Shown here: piece by piece, positions 48,964 to 58,406 of the stretch
Layout of the letters: the number at the start of each line of letters is the position of its first letter
How positions within the stretch are numbered: position 1 is the stretch's first letter
Assembly: GCF_021726475.1 (NCBI RefSeq)
Contig: NZ_JAKJRU010000008.1
Span: forward strand, 1 to 64,000
Direction: 5' to 3'
DNA: 64,000 nucleotides
Origin: Pseudomonas oligotrophica
GTDB taxonomy: Bacteria > Pseudomonadota > Gammaproteobacteria > Pseudomonadales > Pseudomonadaceae
The notes under the pieces: model-generated
What the model was told of the DNA's origin: nothing
What the model saw: the letters and a program-made list of their open reading frames with translations, nothing else
Databases searched by the model: none
Made by a program: the position numbers and the translations under genes

Positions 48964-49358
48964 GGTCCCGCGCGCCACGAAAGGCGCGGCTTGGGACAGA
49001 ATAACCTCGCCGCTCAGTTTTGGAGCCAGCTACACCCAGCCGTCTTAGCCGCCACACATCTAATGTGCGAATACTAACCCTGCGGTCACACTCGACAAGA
49101 ACGTGGCATATGCTGGGTGCTGAATTGTTCTCTCCGAGTGTTCTATTGCTCACGATAACTCTTTGGGCTTGCTAAGCCGAGTAGTCGGGTCTCAAGGCTT
49201 GAAGGCCATCTTAGTGGGCCCGCTCTTTCGCGCAGTGGTCCATAGCGCGACGTTGGTATTGTCTGCTTATAAGCTATTAGCGATTGATTAGTTCAGGGGA
49301 ACATTACGCGTAGTACAGCGCTGGCAGCGCTTTAAGCCGGTCTTAAAGCGGTCGATGA

Positions 49359-49372
49359 TTACATTTTTGTAA
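49359..49372. promoter_or_regulatory. CopR-type box upstream of the DUF305 gene
   Basis: TTACA-TTTT-TGTAA is a perfect copy of the island palindrome. It ends 135 bases before the gene at 49508. The rest of the 544-base gap (48964-49507) shows no supported gene. Confidence 0.82.
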
Positions 49373-49507
49373 GCTTCTCAAAAAATCGAAACCTCATCAT
49401 CTTCGGCTTGTCCGTTTTTAGGAGAGCATTCGAAAGCCACTTCTAAGCAGGGCTGCGCGAACACGTTGAGTCGCCGATCCAGCAGCAATCATTAAAGAGG
49501 TCTAACT

Positions 49508-49963
49508 ATGCAAATGTCTTACTGGCGCTTTGCAGCGATGGTAGCCACGTCTACGATCATTATGTATGGCGTGATGTACTTAAATACTTACTCGTTCGAG
49601 CATGTTTTTTGGAGCGAGACTCGCGCTTGGATGGCATTAGTGATGGGCGCGGTAATGGCAGTAGTCATGCTCGCATTCATGCTCAACATGTATAAGCGTA
49701 AGTCAGTAAACCTAGCGATATTGGCAGGAAGTGCAGTAGCTTTTACCATTGCACTATGGCTTGTACGTGGGCAAGCGACGGTAGACGACACGGACTACAT
49801 GAAGGCCATGATCCCCCACCATTCCATAGCAATCCTAACAAGTGAACGAGCTCAGATTTCAGATCCTCGCGTCCGCAAGTTAGCTGACGAAATCATCGAC
49901 GCTCAGCGCCGAGAAATCGCAGAAATGAAGTCCCTGATCAATGAACTAGAAAGGGCAAATTGA
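49508..49963 (+). CDS. DUF305 domain membrane protein
   Basis: This 151-residue protein has three membrane helices (about residues 8-25, 40-60 and 68-86) followed by a DUF305 domain with MKAMIPHHSIAILTSERAQI and a second helix RRLADEI-like (LADEIIDAQRREIAEMKSLI). DUF305 proteins are ferritin-like helical domains common in copper clusters. It is driven by a CopR-type box. The 3' end overlaps the opposing SDR remnant by 26 bases. Confidence 0.86.
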   Translation: MQMSYWRFAAMVATSTIIMYGVMYLNTYSFEHVFWSETRAWMALVMGAVMAVVMLAFMLNMYKRKSVNLAILAGSAVAFTIALWLVRGQATVDDTDYMKAMIPHHSIAILTSERAQISDPRVRKLADEIIDAQRREIAEMKSLINELERAN

Positions 49964-50663
49964 TTCCCAGAAACGGTGTGTCCACAGCCCAGGGCATGAC
50001 GGTGGCGACATTGATGGTCTCGCTACCGCTCAGGCGAATCTCCTCAGCGATTGCCGCGCCGAGATTTATGACGCCACCTTTGGTCGCTGCGGAGGAGGCA
50101 TGATAAGCCAGCGGTATCTCGCTCTCGACTGAGCCCACGTTGACAAGCGTGCCGAAGCCTTGAGCTCTGAACTGGCGCATGGCTGCGTGGCTGCCATAGA
50201 TCATGCCCTTAAGATTGACATCCACGATCCGCGCATGGTCCTCGACGGGAACGTCCTCGAAACGACCCAGCGCTCCGACCGCAGCGTTGTTAATCCAAAC
50301 GTCGATCCTGCCGAAACGCTCGATGGCGGCTCGTGCCAAGTCCTGCATCTCGTTCGGGTTGCTCACGTCGGTGGTCACCACCAGTGCCGATCCTCCAGCC
50401 ATGCGTATCTGCGCGGCCAGTTCTTCGAGCACGTCGGTCCGGCGGGCCGCTAGCACCACGTCGCCTTGCAGAGCGGCAAGCTTGAGCGCCACGCCGCGGC
50501 CGAAGCCACTGGAGGCACCAGTGATGACAAAGGTTTTGCGAGCAACGCTTGGCTGGTCGCTTGGTTTCAGGCGCGGGGAAACGGCGCAGCCACTGAGTTG
50601 CAGAACGGCGAGCAGTACTAGCAGCAAAGCCAATCGCTGCGATGGGAATATTCGCAAAACCAT
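49938..50663 (-). pseudogene. SDR with lipoprotein signal, probably inactive and truncated
   Basis: This 241-residue SDR has a lipoprotein-type signal (LQLSGCA, Cys26) and the cofactor loop TGASSGFGRGVALKL. At the active site it reads YHASSAATKGG: the Lys is present but the residue four places before it is Ser, where SDRs have the catalytic Tyr. After AVDTPFLGINLP it stops early, where related exported SDRs run on for some 70 residues. Tyr loss, early stop and overlap with the DUF305 gene all point to a decaying gene. A read-error or special chemistry cannot be excluded. Confidence 0.68.
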
Positions 50664-51041
50664 TTTCGTTTTCTCCCAGCAAAATAAGGTCGCATGGCCC
50701 GCTTGGTTGTTGTTGGACCGCCTTTTTGCCAGGAGCTTTCATGCTAATTCACTCAATTAGTTTTCAGCGCTCAATCGGGAGACAGTGGCAAGAGAATAGA
50801 CCGTTACGGTGGCGATCATCGGTGGCTAAGTAAGAGTTGCTAGCGCGTAACTATCGTATTTCGCTTTGGAATGAAATGCTGCTGGACAGGGATTGATTCG
50901 CTCTTGGCAGTTGCGGGTATCGTACGCACTTTTTCGATATGTCATGGAGGCGCGAACATTAAGCGCACCATGGCTTTTCTTATTCTTCGAGGGGCTCTGA
51001 CACTCCCAATTTAGTAGTGCCAGAGCAGTGAGTTACGGATG
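50664..51041. other. Intergenic region with inverted repeat after the copper storage gene
   Basis: No gene is visible. At 50994-51026, GCTCTGACACT and AGTGCCAGAGC form an 11-bp stem with one mismatch, close to the end of the copper storage gene, and could act as its terminator; no T-run follows on the minus strand. Confidence 0.4.
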
Positions 51042-51371
51042 TTATCCTGCCATTCGCTCACATTCCTCAGCGCAGTTCATGCACGCCTTCGCACACTCTT
51101 GGCAATGATCCATTTCATGCTTCGCGCATTCCTCTCCGCATGCACGGCAGATCTTGGCGCAAAGGGCGCAGAACTCCTTAGCATATTCACTTTCGCGGCT
51201 CATCAGTGTGGCAGCCAACCTGCAAATGTCCGCGCAGTCGCGGTCAAGCTCGATGCAGCGAGCCATCATTTTTACATCATCCTCGCGTAGGCAAGCAGAG
51301 GCGCACATTTCGCACACTAGGGCACAGTTCGAACAAGCTTGGATACAGGATGCGAACATTGAGTTTGTCAT
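51042..51371 (-). CDS. Cys-rich four-helix-bundle copper storage protein (Csp, DUF326)
   Basis: This 109-residue protein has 19 cysteines, spaced as CxxC/CxxxC along helices (CIQACSNCALVCEMCASAC, FCALCAKICRACGEEC, HCQECAKACMNCAEEC). That fits copper storage proteins, four-helix bundles that bind many Cu(I) ions in their core. It has no signal peptide, so it is of the cytosolic Csp3 type. The start is at 51371, with a CopR-type box 125 bases upstream. It would buffer cytosolic Cu(I). Confidence 0.9.
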   Translation of the reverse strand: MTNSMFASCIQACSNCALVCEMCASACLREDDVKMMARCIELDRDCADICRLAATLMSRESEYAKEFCALCAKICRACGEECAKHEMDHCQECAKACMNCAEECERMAG

Positions 51372-51495
51372 TTACGTTCTCCAGGGTTCGATAGTTGTAT
51401 TTCGTCGTTTGCTTACTGGCCGATATGGCTCATCAGCCTGTTAGCAGACACTGAATTACGACACGCTCCTACCGAGCCCGTTTCGAAAAACCTCA

Positions 51496-51509
51496 TTACA
51501 ATGTTGTAA
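51496..51509. promoter_or_regulatory. CopR-type box upstream of the copper storage gene
   Basis: TTACA-ATGT-TGTAA is a perfect half-site pair. It lies 125 bases upstream of the gene start at 51371 in the 478-base gap 51372-51849. Confidence 0.8.
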
Positions 51510-51689
51510 GGTAAGTCCAACCGCACCGGGGATCTGCGGGCGCAGTTGGTGGCGATGTGGCCGTCAGATTGCCTGTACGGCTTCGCTAGTCTGTTCGAGA
51601 TGATTGAGTTGAAAATGAGGGAGCTCCCTGTCGCCACGACTGGGAGCATTCGTTGGGGAACGGCCGGAGCGCAAGCCGCTTAACTAGGT

Positions 51690-51715
51690 AAGTTACTGGC
51701 CTTGCGGCCTAACTT
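51690..51715. terminator. Imperfect hairpin after the cytochrome c gene
   Basis: AAGTTA-GGCC and GGCC-TAACTT can pair around TTGC with a two-base bulge. It lies beyond the 3' end of the minus-strand cop operon and may end that transcript. The rest of the gap holds no supported gene. Confidence 0.4.
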
Positions 51716-51849
51716 TTAGGAAGGAAGCAATTGCAAAGCCCTCCGGTACCGTTGCGTCGACTAGGATGGCCTAGGGCCGATCCTCTGCTTGCTGAACCGC
51801 CTTTCTTAGTGCCTCGATCAGAACCGCATAGGCACACATATACCGGATG

Positions 51850-52659
51850 TTAGTGCTCGTGTTGCTTCCCGTCTGCGTGCACATGGTTTTTTGAAGGGGA
51901 TTTGCCTTCCGCATCGGCACTGTCACTGCCATTGCTGTGCTCAACCGCCTGGGGCTCCTCGGACGCATGATGGTCATCGCTTTCGTTATTACCATGATGA
52001 CCGGAGCCTGATTGGCCGGATGCTCCACCTGTGCTGCTGGAGCCATGGTGATCCGAGCCGCCACTGTCGCCCTGATGGTGGTCGCCCGAGGCCATCTCGC
52101 CGTGTTGCTCACTATGCCCAGCTGGGGTCTCCCCACCACCATGCTGGTGACCACCGCTAGACGCAACGAGTGCTCGATACGCTCCTTCATCTAACTCAGG
52201 AAGCTTCTGCAGAAAAGCCACCATTCCCCAGATGTACGGGTCAGCCATGCTTTTACCCCACGCGGGCATCCCAGTGGCCTTGATGCCATGCTTGATGACC
52301 CAAAATGTTTTTGCTGGGTCACCGTATAGCCCCGCTTCAGCCAGGCTGGGTGGAGCGGGATAAAGGCCATTGCTTAGCTCGGTCTCAGCCATGCCTGGCG
52401 CCAAATGACAACCCACACACATCGAGTCGTAGTTCCCCGCCCCGGCGCGGATTTGGTCTTCATCGTCGAGAGATGGCACGACTATGTCTTCGGAACGAAC
52501 CTCAATCGAGCGATTGCGAGCAGTTTCCAGGAATGCGTGCACGACTCCCGTATGAGGATCATCCGCGGCAACGCTAATCAGTCCTGAGAAAACAACTCCG
52601 GCCACTACCAACAGGCCCAGAGCACAGAAGGCAACGAAGCTAATAATTATTCTTTTCAT
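51850..52659 (-). CDS. Monoheme cytochrome c with His-rich tail
   Basis: This 269-residue protein has an N-terminal membrane anchor or signal (residues 5-30), a heme site CVGCH at residues 81-85 and Met ligand candidates in KATGMPAWGKSM. From residue 170 on there is a long tail rich in His, Ser, Gly and Glu (GHQHGGGETPAGHSEQHGEM), a probable metal-binding region. It is the last gene of the minus-strand copA-copB operon, 9 bases after copB. It may pass electrons from the CopA oxidase; this is inference. Confidence 0.85.
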   Translation of the reverse strand: MKRIIISFVAFCALGLLVVAGVVFSGLISVAADDPHTGVVHAFLETARNRSIEVRSEDIVVPSLDDEDQIRAGAGNYDSMCVGCHLAPGMAETELSNGLYPAPPSLAEAGLYGDPAKTFWVIKHGIKATGMPAWGKSMADPYIWGMVAFLQKLPELDEGAYRALVASSGGHQHGGGETPAGHSEQHGEMASGDHHQGDSGGSDHHGSSSTGGASGQSGSGHHGNNESDDHHASEEPQAVEHSNGSDSADAEGKSPSKNHVHADGKQHEH

Positions 52660-52668
52660 CGAGGGTCC

Positions 52669-53667
52669 TTAAAACCAAAGCCTGATGCCAGCAACGAACC
52701 GCGCCTCATCTAGGTCTTCGCCCTCATCTCTCGCCATATCAGCGGTATTACCGTATGCCCGGCTCCACGTGACGCCGATGTACGGTGCGAACTCACGAAC
52801 GATTTCGTATCGGAGGCGGAGCCCCACCTCTGTATTTGCTAGACCAGCGCCCACTCCGCGTGCAGGATCGTCCTTGCCATAGAAATTGAGCTCGGCAGTC
52901 GGTTGGAGGATGAGCCGGTTAGTTAGGAGAATGTCGTACTCGCCTTCAAAACGTGCTGCTGTCTGCCCACTTTCACCGACGAAGGCGGTGGCTTCCGCCT
53001 CAAACCCATACAGCGCCATCCCCTGGACGCCTAAAGCCGCCCACGTCTGCGGCGACTCGGGCTTAAAGTCCTGGCGAACACCTGCTACTACATCCCACCA
53101 GGGACTGATTGCACGCCCGTAAAGCGCCTGAATTTCCGCGTCTTCAGTAACGCCATTCGTTCGCTCACCTTCCGAGCGAAACCAGAACCGATTGATATCG
53201 CCACCAATCCAGGCAGTAGCTTCCCAACTGAGGGTGCTACCTTCATTTGCGTCCTGGTACTCAAGTTGATCTAGCAGAAGGAACCAGGCCAGATACTTGT
53301 CATGGACCGTATGACCTTGAAGACCAGGGAAAGCCGCTTCTCTATCCGCATCGGTCAATACTGGAATGAACGAGGGATGAACCATGCCGGGCATTTCGAG
53401 CGTATCGTCATGCTTCATTTGGCCATGGTTCATCTTGCTATGGTCCATCGCACCATGACCCATTGCAGAATGGTCCATTTGCCCACCGGAGCCATGATTC
53501 ATTGCCGCGGGCTTGGCAGAAGATGCAGGGGCTTGAGCTGCCGGAATAGGAGGGGTTTGATGCATCGAGTGATCCATCATCTCGGCGGCGTTGGCTATCC
53601 GTCCAGCCGCTGCGCTCAACGAAACTCCGAGCGCAATAAGAGCAAAGCGAGAAGATCTAGTGGTCAT
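52669..53667 (-). CDS. copB: CopB, outer membrane copper resistance protein
   Basis: This 332-residue protein has a signal peptide (residues 1-32), a Met/His-rich stretch ([20 protein letters not shown], about residues 65-90) and a C-terminal beta-barrel domain of about 210 residues with [20 protein letters not shown] and ending [14 protein letters not shown]. It fits CopB/PcoB, the outer membrane partner of the CopA oxidase. The ATG at 53667 overlaps the preceding small gene by 11 bases; the longer frame reads antisense-like repeats and is rejected. Confidence 0.93.
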   Translation of the reverse strand: MTTRSSRFALIALGVSLSAAAGRIANAAEMMDHSMHQTPPIPAAQAPASSAKPAAMNHGSGGQMDHSAMGHGAMDHSKMNHGQMKHDDTLEMPGMVHPSFIPVLTDADREAAFPGLQGHTVHDKYLAWFLLLDQLEYQDANEGSTLSWEATAWIGGDINRFWFRSEGERTNGVTEDAEIQALYGRAISPWWDVVAGVRQDFKPESPQTWAALGVQGMALYGFEAEATAFVGESGQTAARFEGEYDILLTNRLILQPTAELNFYGKDDPARGVGAGLANTEVGLRLRYEIVREFAPYIGVTWSRAYGNTADMARDEGEDLDEARFVAGIRLWF

Positions 53668-53959
53668 GGTGCGAATCCACCTCAGTACCAGTAGCCTTCG
53701 GGTCATGATCCATCTTGCCATGGTCCATTTCACCATGGTCCATCGAGCCATGACCCATGTCGCCGTGGTCCATTTCTGAGTTAGAGGAGCCTTGTGTCTG
53801 AGATGCCGGCTTGTTGCCTGAATTTTGCGACGAAGCCGATGGTTGCTTGTGCTGATCATGCGTTTGCTCTGCAAACGCAGCTGATATATTCATTACGCCC
53901 AGCAGACTGAACATTAACGCGCTGCCGATAAGAGTTTTACGCTTCATAAAATTTCCCAT
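53657..53959 (-). CDS. Met/His/Asp-rich small periplasmic protein
   Basis: This 100-residue protein has a signal peptide (to about residue 30) and a tail of MDHG-type repeats ([20 protein letters not shown]). These repeats match those inside CopA and CopB here and bind copper in related proteins. The ATG at 53959 follows AGGAAC at 6 bases. It lies between copA and copB, with an 11-base overlap to copB. Confidence 0.78.
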   Translation of the reverse strand: MGNFMKRKTLIGSALMFSLLGVMNISAAFAEQTHDQHKQPSASSQNSGNKPASQTQGSSNSEMDHGDMGHGSMDHGEMDHGKMDHDPKATGTEVDSHHDH

Positions 53960-53971
53960 ATAAAGTTCCTC

Positions 53972-55813
53972 TTACTCGTCCACTCGGACTTCACGAAACA
54001 TGCCCATTTCCATGTGAAGCAGTAGGTGACAGTGATAAGCCCAACGCCCGAGTGCATCGGCTGTCACGCGGTAGCTGCGCTTCGAACCTGGAGGCATGTC
54101 GATCGTGTGCTTGCGAACCATGAACTTTCCATTGTCATCCTCAAGATCGCTCCACATACCATGCAGATGAATCGGATGGGTCATCATGGTGTCGTTGACC
54201 AAAGTGATGCGTACCCGCTCGCCATATTTGAGCCGCAGGGGCTCTGAATCAGAGAACTCTATGCCGTCAAATGACCAGGAGAACTTCTCCATGTGGCCGG
54301 TGAGATGGAGTTCGATCGTCCGACTGGGCTCACGGCCGTCCGGATCGGGGAAAGTGCTTCTCAAGTCGCCATAGGTCAGGACTCGGCGGCCGTTGTCTCG
54401 TAAGCCAATACCGGGATCGTTCAGCCTGTGAGTTGGGCTCATGGTCTGCATGTCCACCAGTGGGTTATTGGACTCTGAGGGCGGGTGCGATTGCATATCT
54501 GCGCTCATTCCAGCCATTCCAGAGTGGTCCATCCCGGACATCCCACCCATTTTGCTGTGATCCATGCCGGCCATTGCGCCCATGTCGCCCATCCCTTGCA
54601 TGTCACCGTGGTTCATGCCGGACATGTTGCTATGGTCCATCGCGCCCATGTCGCCGCCATGGTCCATGCCCGCCATACCGCCCATGCTGCCGTGATCCAT
54701 CCCCATGTCGTCCATGGTGATTAGTGGTCGAGGATCGGTTTCTGGAACAGGAGCGCTCAGCCCTTCGGCAACCGCTAGCGTGCCACGGGCGTATCCTGTG
54801 CGATCCATCGATTGGGCGAAGATCGTGTAAGCCTCCTCGGTCGCAGGCTCGACAATCACATCGTAGGTTTCTGCCACGGCAATGCGGAATTCGTCGACGC
54901 TAACTGGGTTGACGTATTGGCCATCGGCTGCGACTACAGTCATCTTCAGCCCTGGAATGCGGACATCGAAATAGCTCATGGCCGAGCCGTTGATGAACCG
55001 CAGACGAAGCTTCTCGCCGGGCTTAAAGATGCCGGTCCAGTTCCCGTCGGGTGCTTGGCCGTTCATTAGATAGGTATAGGTGTAGCCGCTTACGTCGGCG
55101 AGGTCGGTGGGACTCATTTTCATCTGAGCCCACAGTTTCCGATTCGCAATCGTAGCGGCCCAGCCGTCTTCGCTCACGTCGTTAATGAAGTCTCCGACAG
55201 TGCGCTTGTGGAAGTTGTAATAATCGGACTGCTTCTTGAGCTTAGAAAGGATTCGAGCGGGATCCTCATCGGACCAATCAGTCAACATCACCACATAGTC
55301 GCGGTCATAGCTGAACGGTTCGGGATCCTTCGCATCGATGACCAAGGGACCATAGACACCAAGCTGCTCTTGTAGGCCTGAATGACTGTGGTACCAATAG
55401 GTACCGTTCTGTTTAACCTGAAACTTGTAGACATACATGCCATCGGGAGCGATGCCGTGGAAGCTCAATCCAGGCACGCCATCCATGTTGGCCGGCAGGA
55501 TCATGCCGTGCCAGTGAATCGATGTATCTTCGCTCAACTTATTTCTGACTCGCAGCGTGACGGTATCCCCTTCACGCCAACGTAGAAGCGGCCCTGGGAT
55601 GGTCCCATTGATAGTCATCGCTGTCCGGGCCGCGCCGGTGATATTGACCGGCGTCTCCCCAATCAGCAGATCGAACTCCGTGCCACTTAGTACGCTGGGC
55701 TGGCCTGGGCTAGTCACTGCCCAGACCGGAGCTCGCCACAAGCCAAGACCGCCAAGGATGCCTGCGGCAGTCAAGCCTTTAACAAAGGTTCGCCTAGAGG
55801 TTTTACGTTGCAT
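53972..55813 (-). CDS. copA: CopA/PcoA, periplasmic multicopper oxidase
   Basis: This 613-residue oxidase has a Tat signal (SRRTFVKGL, residues 6-14). Copper sites are all present: HWHG and HSHSG in the first domain and HPIHLHG with HCHLLLHMEMGMF at the C-terminus. Between the second and third domains (about residues 370-445) lies a Met/His-rich insert (MDDMGMDHGSMGGMAGMDHG and more). It oxidises and binds copper in the periplasm. It leads the minus-strand operon copA, small gene, copB, cytochrome c. A perfect CopR-type box is 155 bases upstream. Confidence 0.96.
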   Translation of the reverse strand: MQRKTSRRTFVKGLTAAGILGGLGLWRAPVWAVTSPGQPSVLSGTEFDLLIGETPVNITGAARTAMTINGTIPGPLLRWREGDTVTLRVRNKLSEDTSIHWHGMILPANMDGVPGLSFHGIAPDGMYVYKFQVKQNGTYWYHSHSGLQEQLGVYGPLVIDAKDPEPFSYDRDYVVMLTDWSDEDPARILSKLKKQSDYYNFHKRTVGDFINDVSEDGWAATIANRKLWAQMKMSPTDLADVSGYTYTYLMNGQAPDGNWTGIFKPGEKLRLRFINGSAMSYFDVRIPGLKMTVVAADGQYVNPVSVDEFRIAVAETYDVIVEPATEEAYTIFAQSMDRTGYARGTLAVAEGLSAPVPETDPRPLITMDDMGMDHGSMGGMAGMDHGGDMGAMDHSNMSGMNHGDMQGMGDMGAMAGMDHSKMGGMSGMDHSGMAGMSADMQSHPPSESNNPLVDMQTMSPTHRLNDPGIGLRDNGRRVLTYGDLRSTFPDPDGREPSRTIELHLTGHMEKFSWSFDGIEFSDSEPLRLKYGERVRITLVNDTMMTHPIHLHGMWSDLEDDNGKFMVRKHTIDMPPGSKRSYRVTADALGRWAYHCHLLLHMEMGMFREVRVDE

Positions 55814-55967
55814 GTGTAGGTTCCAATCAAACTAAGGAGCCAAGCCGAAACCAGCCGTAAGGTTGGTGTTGCCAGCGTTAATTGATCTTAGAAACTCGCG
55901 CACGGTCTGTCTTATCAAGCGACTCGCCTTTAATCGTAAATATGGCATGCCTAAGAAAGACGCGGGA

Positions 55968-55981
55968 TTACATTTTTGTAA
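55968..55981. promoter_or_regulatory. CopR-type box upstream of the multicopper oxidase operon
   Basis: TTACA-TTTT-TGTAA is identical to the box at 49359. It lies 155 bases upstream of the copA start. The rest of 55982-56360 is AT-richer and shows no supported gene. Confidence 0.85.
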
Positions 55982-56360
55982 GCTTAAAGCGCTTCAGAAA
56001 TCGCCCAAAAAATCGCCTGTGAGCATGTCAATCTCCAGGTGGAAGCTGCGCAATGGCTTTTGATTTCCGTGCAAGGATCCGGTTGCAACGATACTCATTG
56101 AAGTCAAAGATTGCTCAATGTACGGCTAATACCATCAGCCTCTAACCGCTGCCTTCACATTATTATATTCCGATCATCTTAATAGTTTAATTTAGGCTGC
56201 AGCTTTGATAATAATCGCTTTGATAATGTGCGCTGTTAATACTGATATCGCCGGTTCTTCCAACGAATGTTACAACTACCAACACCGTGGCAACTACAAC
56301 ATCCGAGAAAGCTGCCACAGTTCCGAGAGGTGCATGGTCACAGTTGCGTAAGGTTTCGCT

Positions 56361-56570
56361 TCAGCAATTAGCGTGGGCGTGCTTCGCTGAAGTTGCTTTT
56401 GAGGCTACCTCCTGGGCTTGGTCCTTCTGGTCAGCCTGATAACTAGCGATCGCTATTTGGCGAGCCTGCTCCATACGAGCAAAGGTACGATCACCACCAC
56501 CTTCTGCCATTGCATAGGAAGAGCTTGCTGCGATGGCGAGCAGTACAGAAACGGATCTGAAGAATTTCAT
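56361..56570 (-). CDS. PtrA-like small periplasmic protein (short form)
   Basis: This 69-residue protein has a signal peptide (residues 1-22) and the PtrA-type motif AEGGGDRTFARMEQARQIAI, followed by a short charged helix and a His/Cys tail (SAKHAHANC). It shares the AEGG-RT core with the gene at 44865 but lacks the C-terminal beta part. A variant CopR-type box lies 124 bases upstream. Confidence 0.75.
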   Translation of the reverse strand: MKFFRSVSVLLAIAASSSYAMAEGGGDRTFARMEQARQIAIASYQADQKDQAQEVASKATSAKHAHANC

Positions 56571-56693
56571 TACTTGTTACCTCGTTCGAAGACATGGGAG
56601 ACCCAGCGCAGCTCCATAAATAGAGGCTTTGGCTTTGGCTTGGTCTTGTGTCTAAGCTAACCGAGCGTTCCTGTCAGAACCCTGATTTAGACA

Positions 56694-56707
56694 TTACGGT
56701 TTCGTCA
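56694..56707. promoter_or_regulatory. Variant CopR-type box upstream of the short PtrA-like gene
   Basis: TTACG-GTTT-CGTCA keeps 7 of 10 half-site bases of the island palindrome. Its place, 124 bases upstream of the gene, fits the pattern of the others. Confidence 0.5.
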
Positions 56708-56925
56708 GTAATGCATAAAGGCAGTGAGCCCAAGCGAAAGCGCAGGTAGCGTGCATGGTGCCTTTTCGTTCAGGCAAATAGGTCTTGTTTCCAGCGGGCA
56801 AAAAAAGGGCGCCATCTAGGCGCCGATAGGCCAAAGGAGCATGGAAAAGGCCAAAAAGCAGAGTGTGGGAGCAACTGCTGATGTAGACGTTAACGCTACA
56901 AGCTGTCAGACAGATGATGCGAGCA

Positions 56926-56939
56926 TTACGTTTCTGTAA
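56926..56939. promoter_or_regulatory. CopR-type box upstream of copR (autoregulation)
   Basis: TTACG-TTTC-TGTAA keeps 9 of 10 half-site bases. It ends 61 bases before copR, suggesting autoregulation. Confidence 0.78.
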
Positions 56940-57000
56940 GGTACTGGCTGCACGCCCTGACAATCGGCACACTGCTCCAAATGCCGGAGGGAATACTTTC

Positions 57001-57681
57001 ATGAAGCTTCTTGTTGCTGAAGACGAGCCGAAAACAGGCACCTACCTACAGCAGGGGCTTTCAGAGGCAGGCTTCACAGTCGATAGAGTTGAAAACGGGA
57101 CCGATGCTGCTCAGCACGCGCTTCATACCACATACGACTTGCTCATCTTAGACGTGATGATGCCTGGCCTGGATGGGTGGCAGGTTTTACAGAAAGTCCG
57201 CGCTGCTGGTAATGAGGTTCCCGTGCTCTTTCTCACCGCCCGAGACGGGGTTCAGGATCGAGTAAAGGGATTGGAGTTGGGCGCTGATGATTATCTCATC
57301 AAGCCGTTTGCCTTCTCCGAATTGCTAGCCAGGATCCGTACGTTGCTTCGCCGCGGCAATAATGTCCCCAACCAAACAATACTCAAACTCCTCGACCTTG
57401 AGGTCGATCTGCTCAGGCGTCGAGTTACGCGATCGGGGAAACGAATAGACCTAACTGCAAAGGAATTCGCACTTCTTGAGCTATTACTTCGGCGTCGCGG
57501 GGAAGTGCTCTCAAAGTCCCTTATCGCCTCCCAAGTATGGGACATGAATTTCGACAGCGATACCAATGTGATTGAGGTGGCGGTACGACGGCTGAGAGCA
57601 AAAATCGATGATGAGTTCGAACCTAAGCTCATACAAACCGCGCGTGGGATGGGCTATTTGATCGACGCGCCAGACCCCTAG
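57001..57681 (+). CDS. copR: CopR/CusR-type copper response regulator
   Basis: This 226-residue OmpR-family regulator has a receiver domain with phospho-acceptor Asp51 in [17 protein letters not shown] and a C-terminal winged helix ([40 protein letters not shown]). It is of heavy-metal type and should bind the TTACA-N4-TGTAA boxes of this island. The ATG at 57001 gives [13 protein letters not shown]; the longer frame crosses the CopR box. It is 10 kb from the sensor gene at 45817. Confidence 0.92.
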   Translation: MKLLVAEDEPKTGTYLQQGLSEAGFTVDRVENGTDAAQHALHTTYDLLILDVMMPGLDGWQVLQKVRAAGNEVPVLFLTARDGVQDRVKGLELGADDYLIKPFAFSELLARIRTLLRRGNNVPNQTILKLLDLEVDLLRRRVTRSGKRIDLTAKEFALLELLLRRRGEVLSKSLIASQVWDMNFDSDTNVIEVAVRRLRAKIDDEFEPKLIQTARGMGYLIDAPDP

Positions 57682-57771
57682 AGCGAAATGCTCGGCATTT
57701 CACGCGATGGGCCAAGCTACCGGTACCGATGCGGTTAAGGCGAGCCACCGAGCAAGGAGCGGTGCCGAACC

Positions 57772-58406
57772 TCAGTTCTCCGAGCTGGATTTCTTCAGCT
57801 GTGGCACGAAGAAGATGGGGCTCTGCGGGGGAGCTATCAGAATATCACTGGATTTGATGCTAGTGCCCTTGCGACGCCTGGTCTTGCCATCCTTACCGAC
57901 CGCCGGCAAATCACCGGTCGCAACAGCGATATCGAGCGCCTGCTTTACGCGAAACTCGTCAGCCATGGTGTAGTTGGTCAATCCGCTCATCAGGCCCAAA
58001 AAAGGTTGCCGTTCTACCTCGTAGACCTGTTTGGGCAAGAGCTCTGAAAGTTCTCCTCGGACGCGGTCATCGGTGGCATCGTCGAAGTGATGCTCATCCA
58101 ACAGCAAATCGTGTTGGCCTGTCACGGCGATATCCGATTGGCGTCGTAGCCGAAAAAGCTGGAAGGCGACAGCATATGGGAAAAGTTGTTGCCGTATTTC
58201 CAGTGGATCTTCTTCATCACATCGTTGGCGCGGTAGTTGTTCGCCAGATGGATAAACCAATAGGCCATCGGGTTGCTGCCAGCAGGGCGGATGAAGAACA
58301 CGGTCATGTACTGGGCACCGCTTTCCTGTTTGATCCCTTCAGACAGATGGCGTTGGATCAGGTACTGCCAATTGCGAGGCTGATGTGCCTTCAGCTCTTT
58401 CAGCAT
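57772..58406 (-). pseudogene. TcmP-like (three-Cys-motif partner) gene, 5' truncated and frameshifted
   Basis: Two minus-strand frames join into the C-terminal half of a TcmP-like protein. The first (58406-58122) gives YMTVFFIRPAGSNPMAYWFI, then HLANNYRANDVMKKIHWKYG and stops near FFGYDAN. The next frame continues from SDIAVTGQHDLLLDEHHFDD through EVERQPFLGLMSGLTNYTMA to a stop at 57772. The N-terminal catalytic-type half is missing. TcmP proteins travel with a three-Cys-motif protein on mobile DNA; here no partner is seen. It is a dead remnant. Confidence 0.65.

Noticed and set aside
53668..53874. N-terminal extension of CopB
   Set aside because: The Trp/Met-rich repeats are an out-of-frame reading of the MDHG repeats of the neighbouring gene; the signal peptide begins at 53667.
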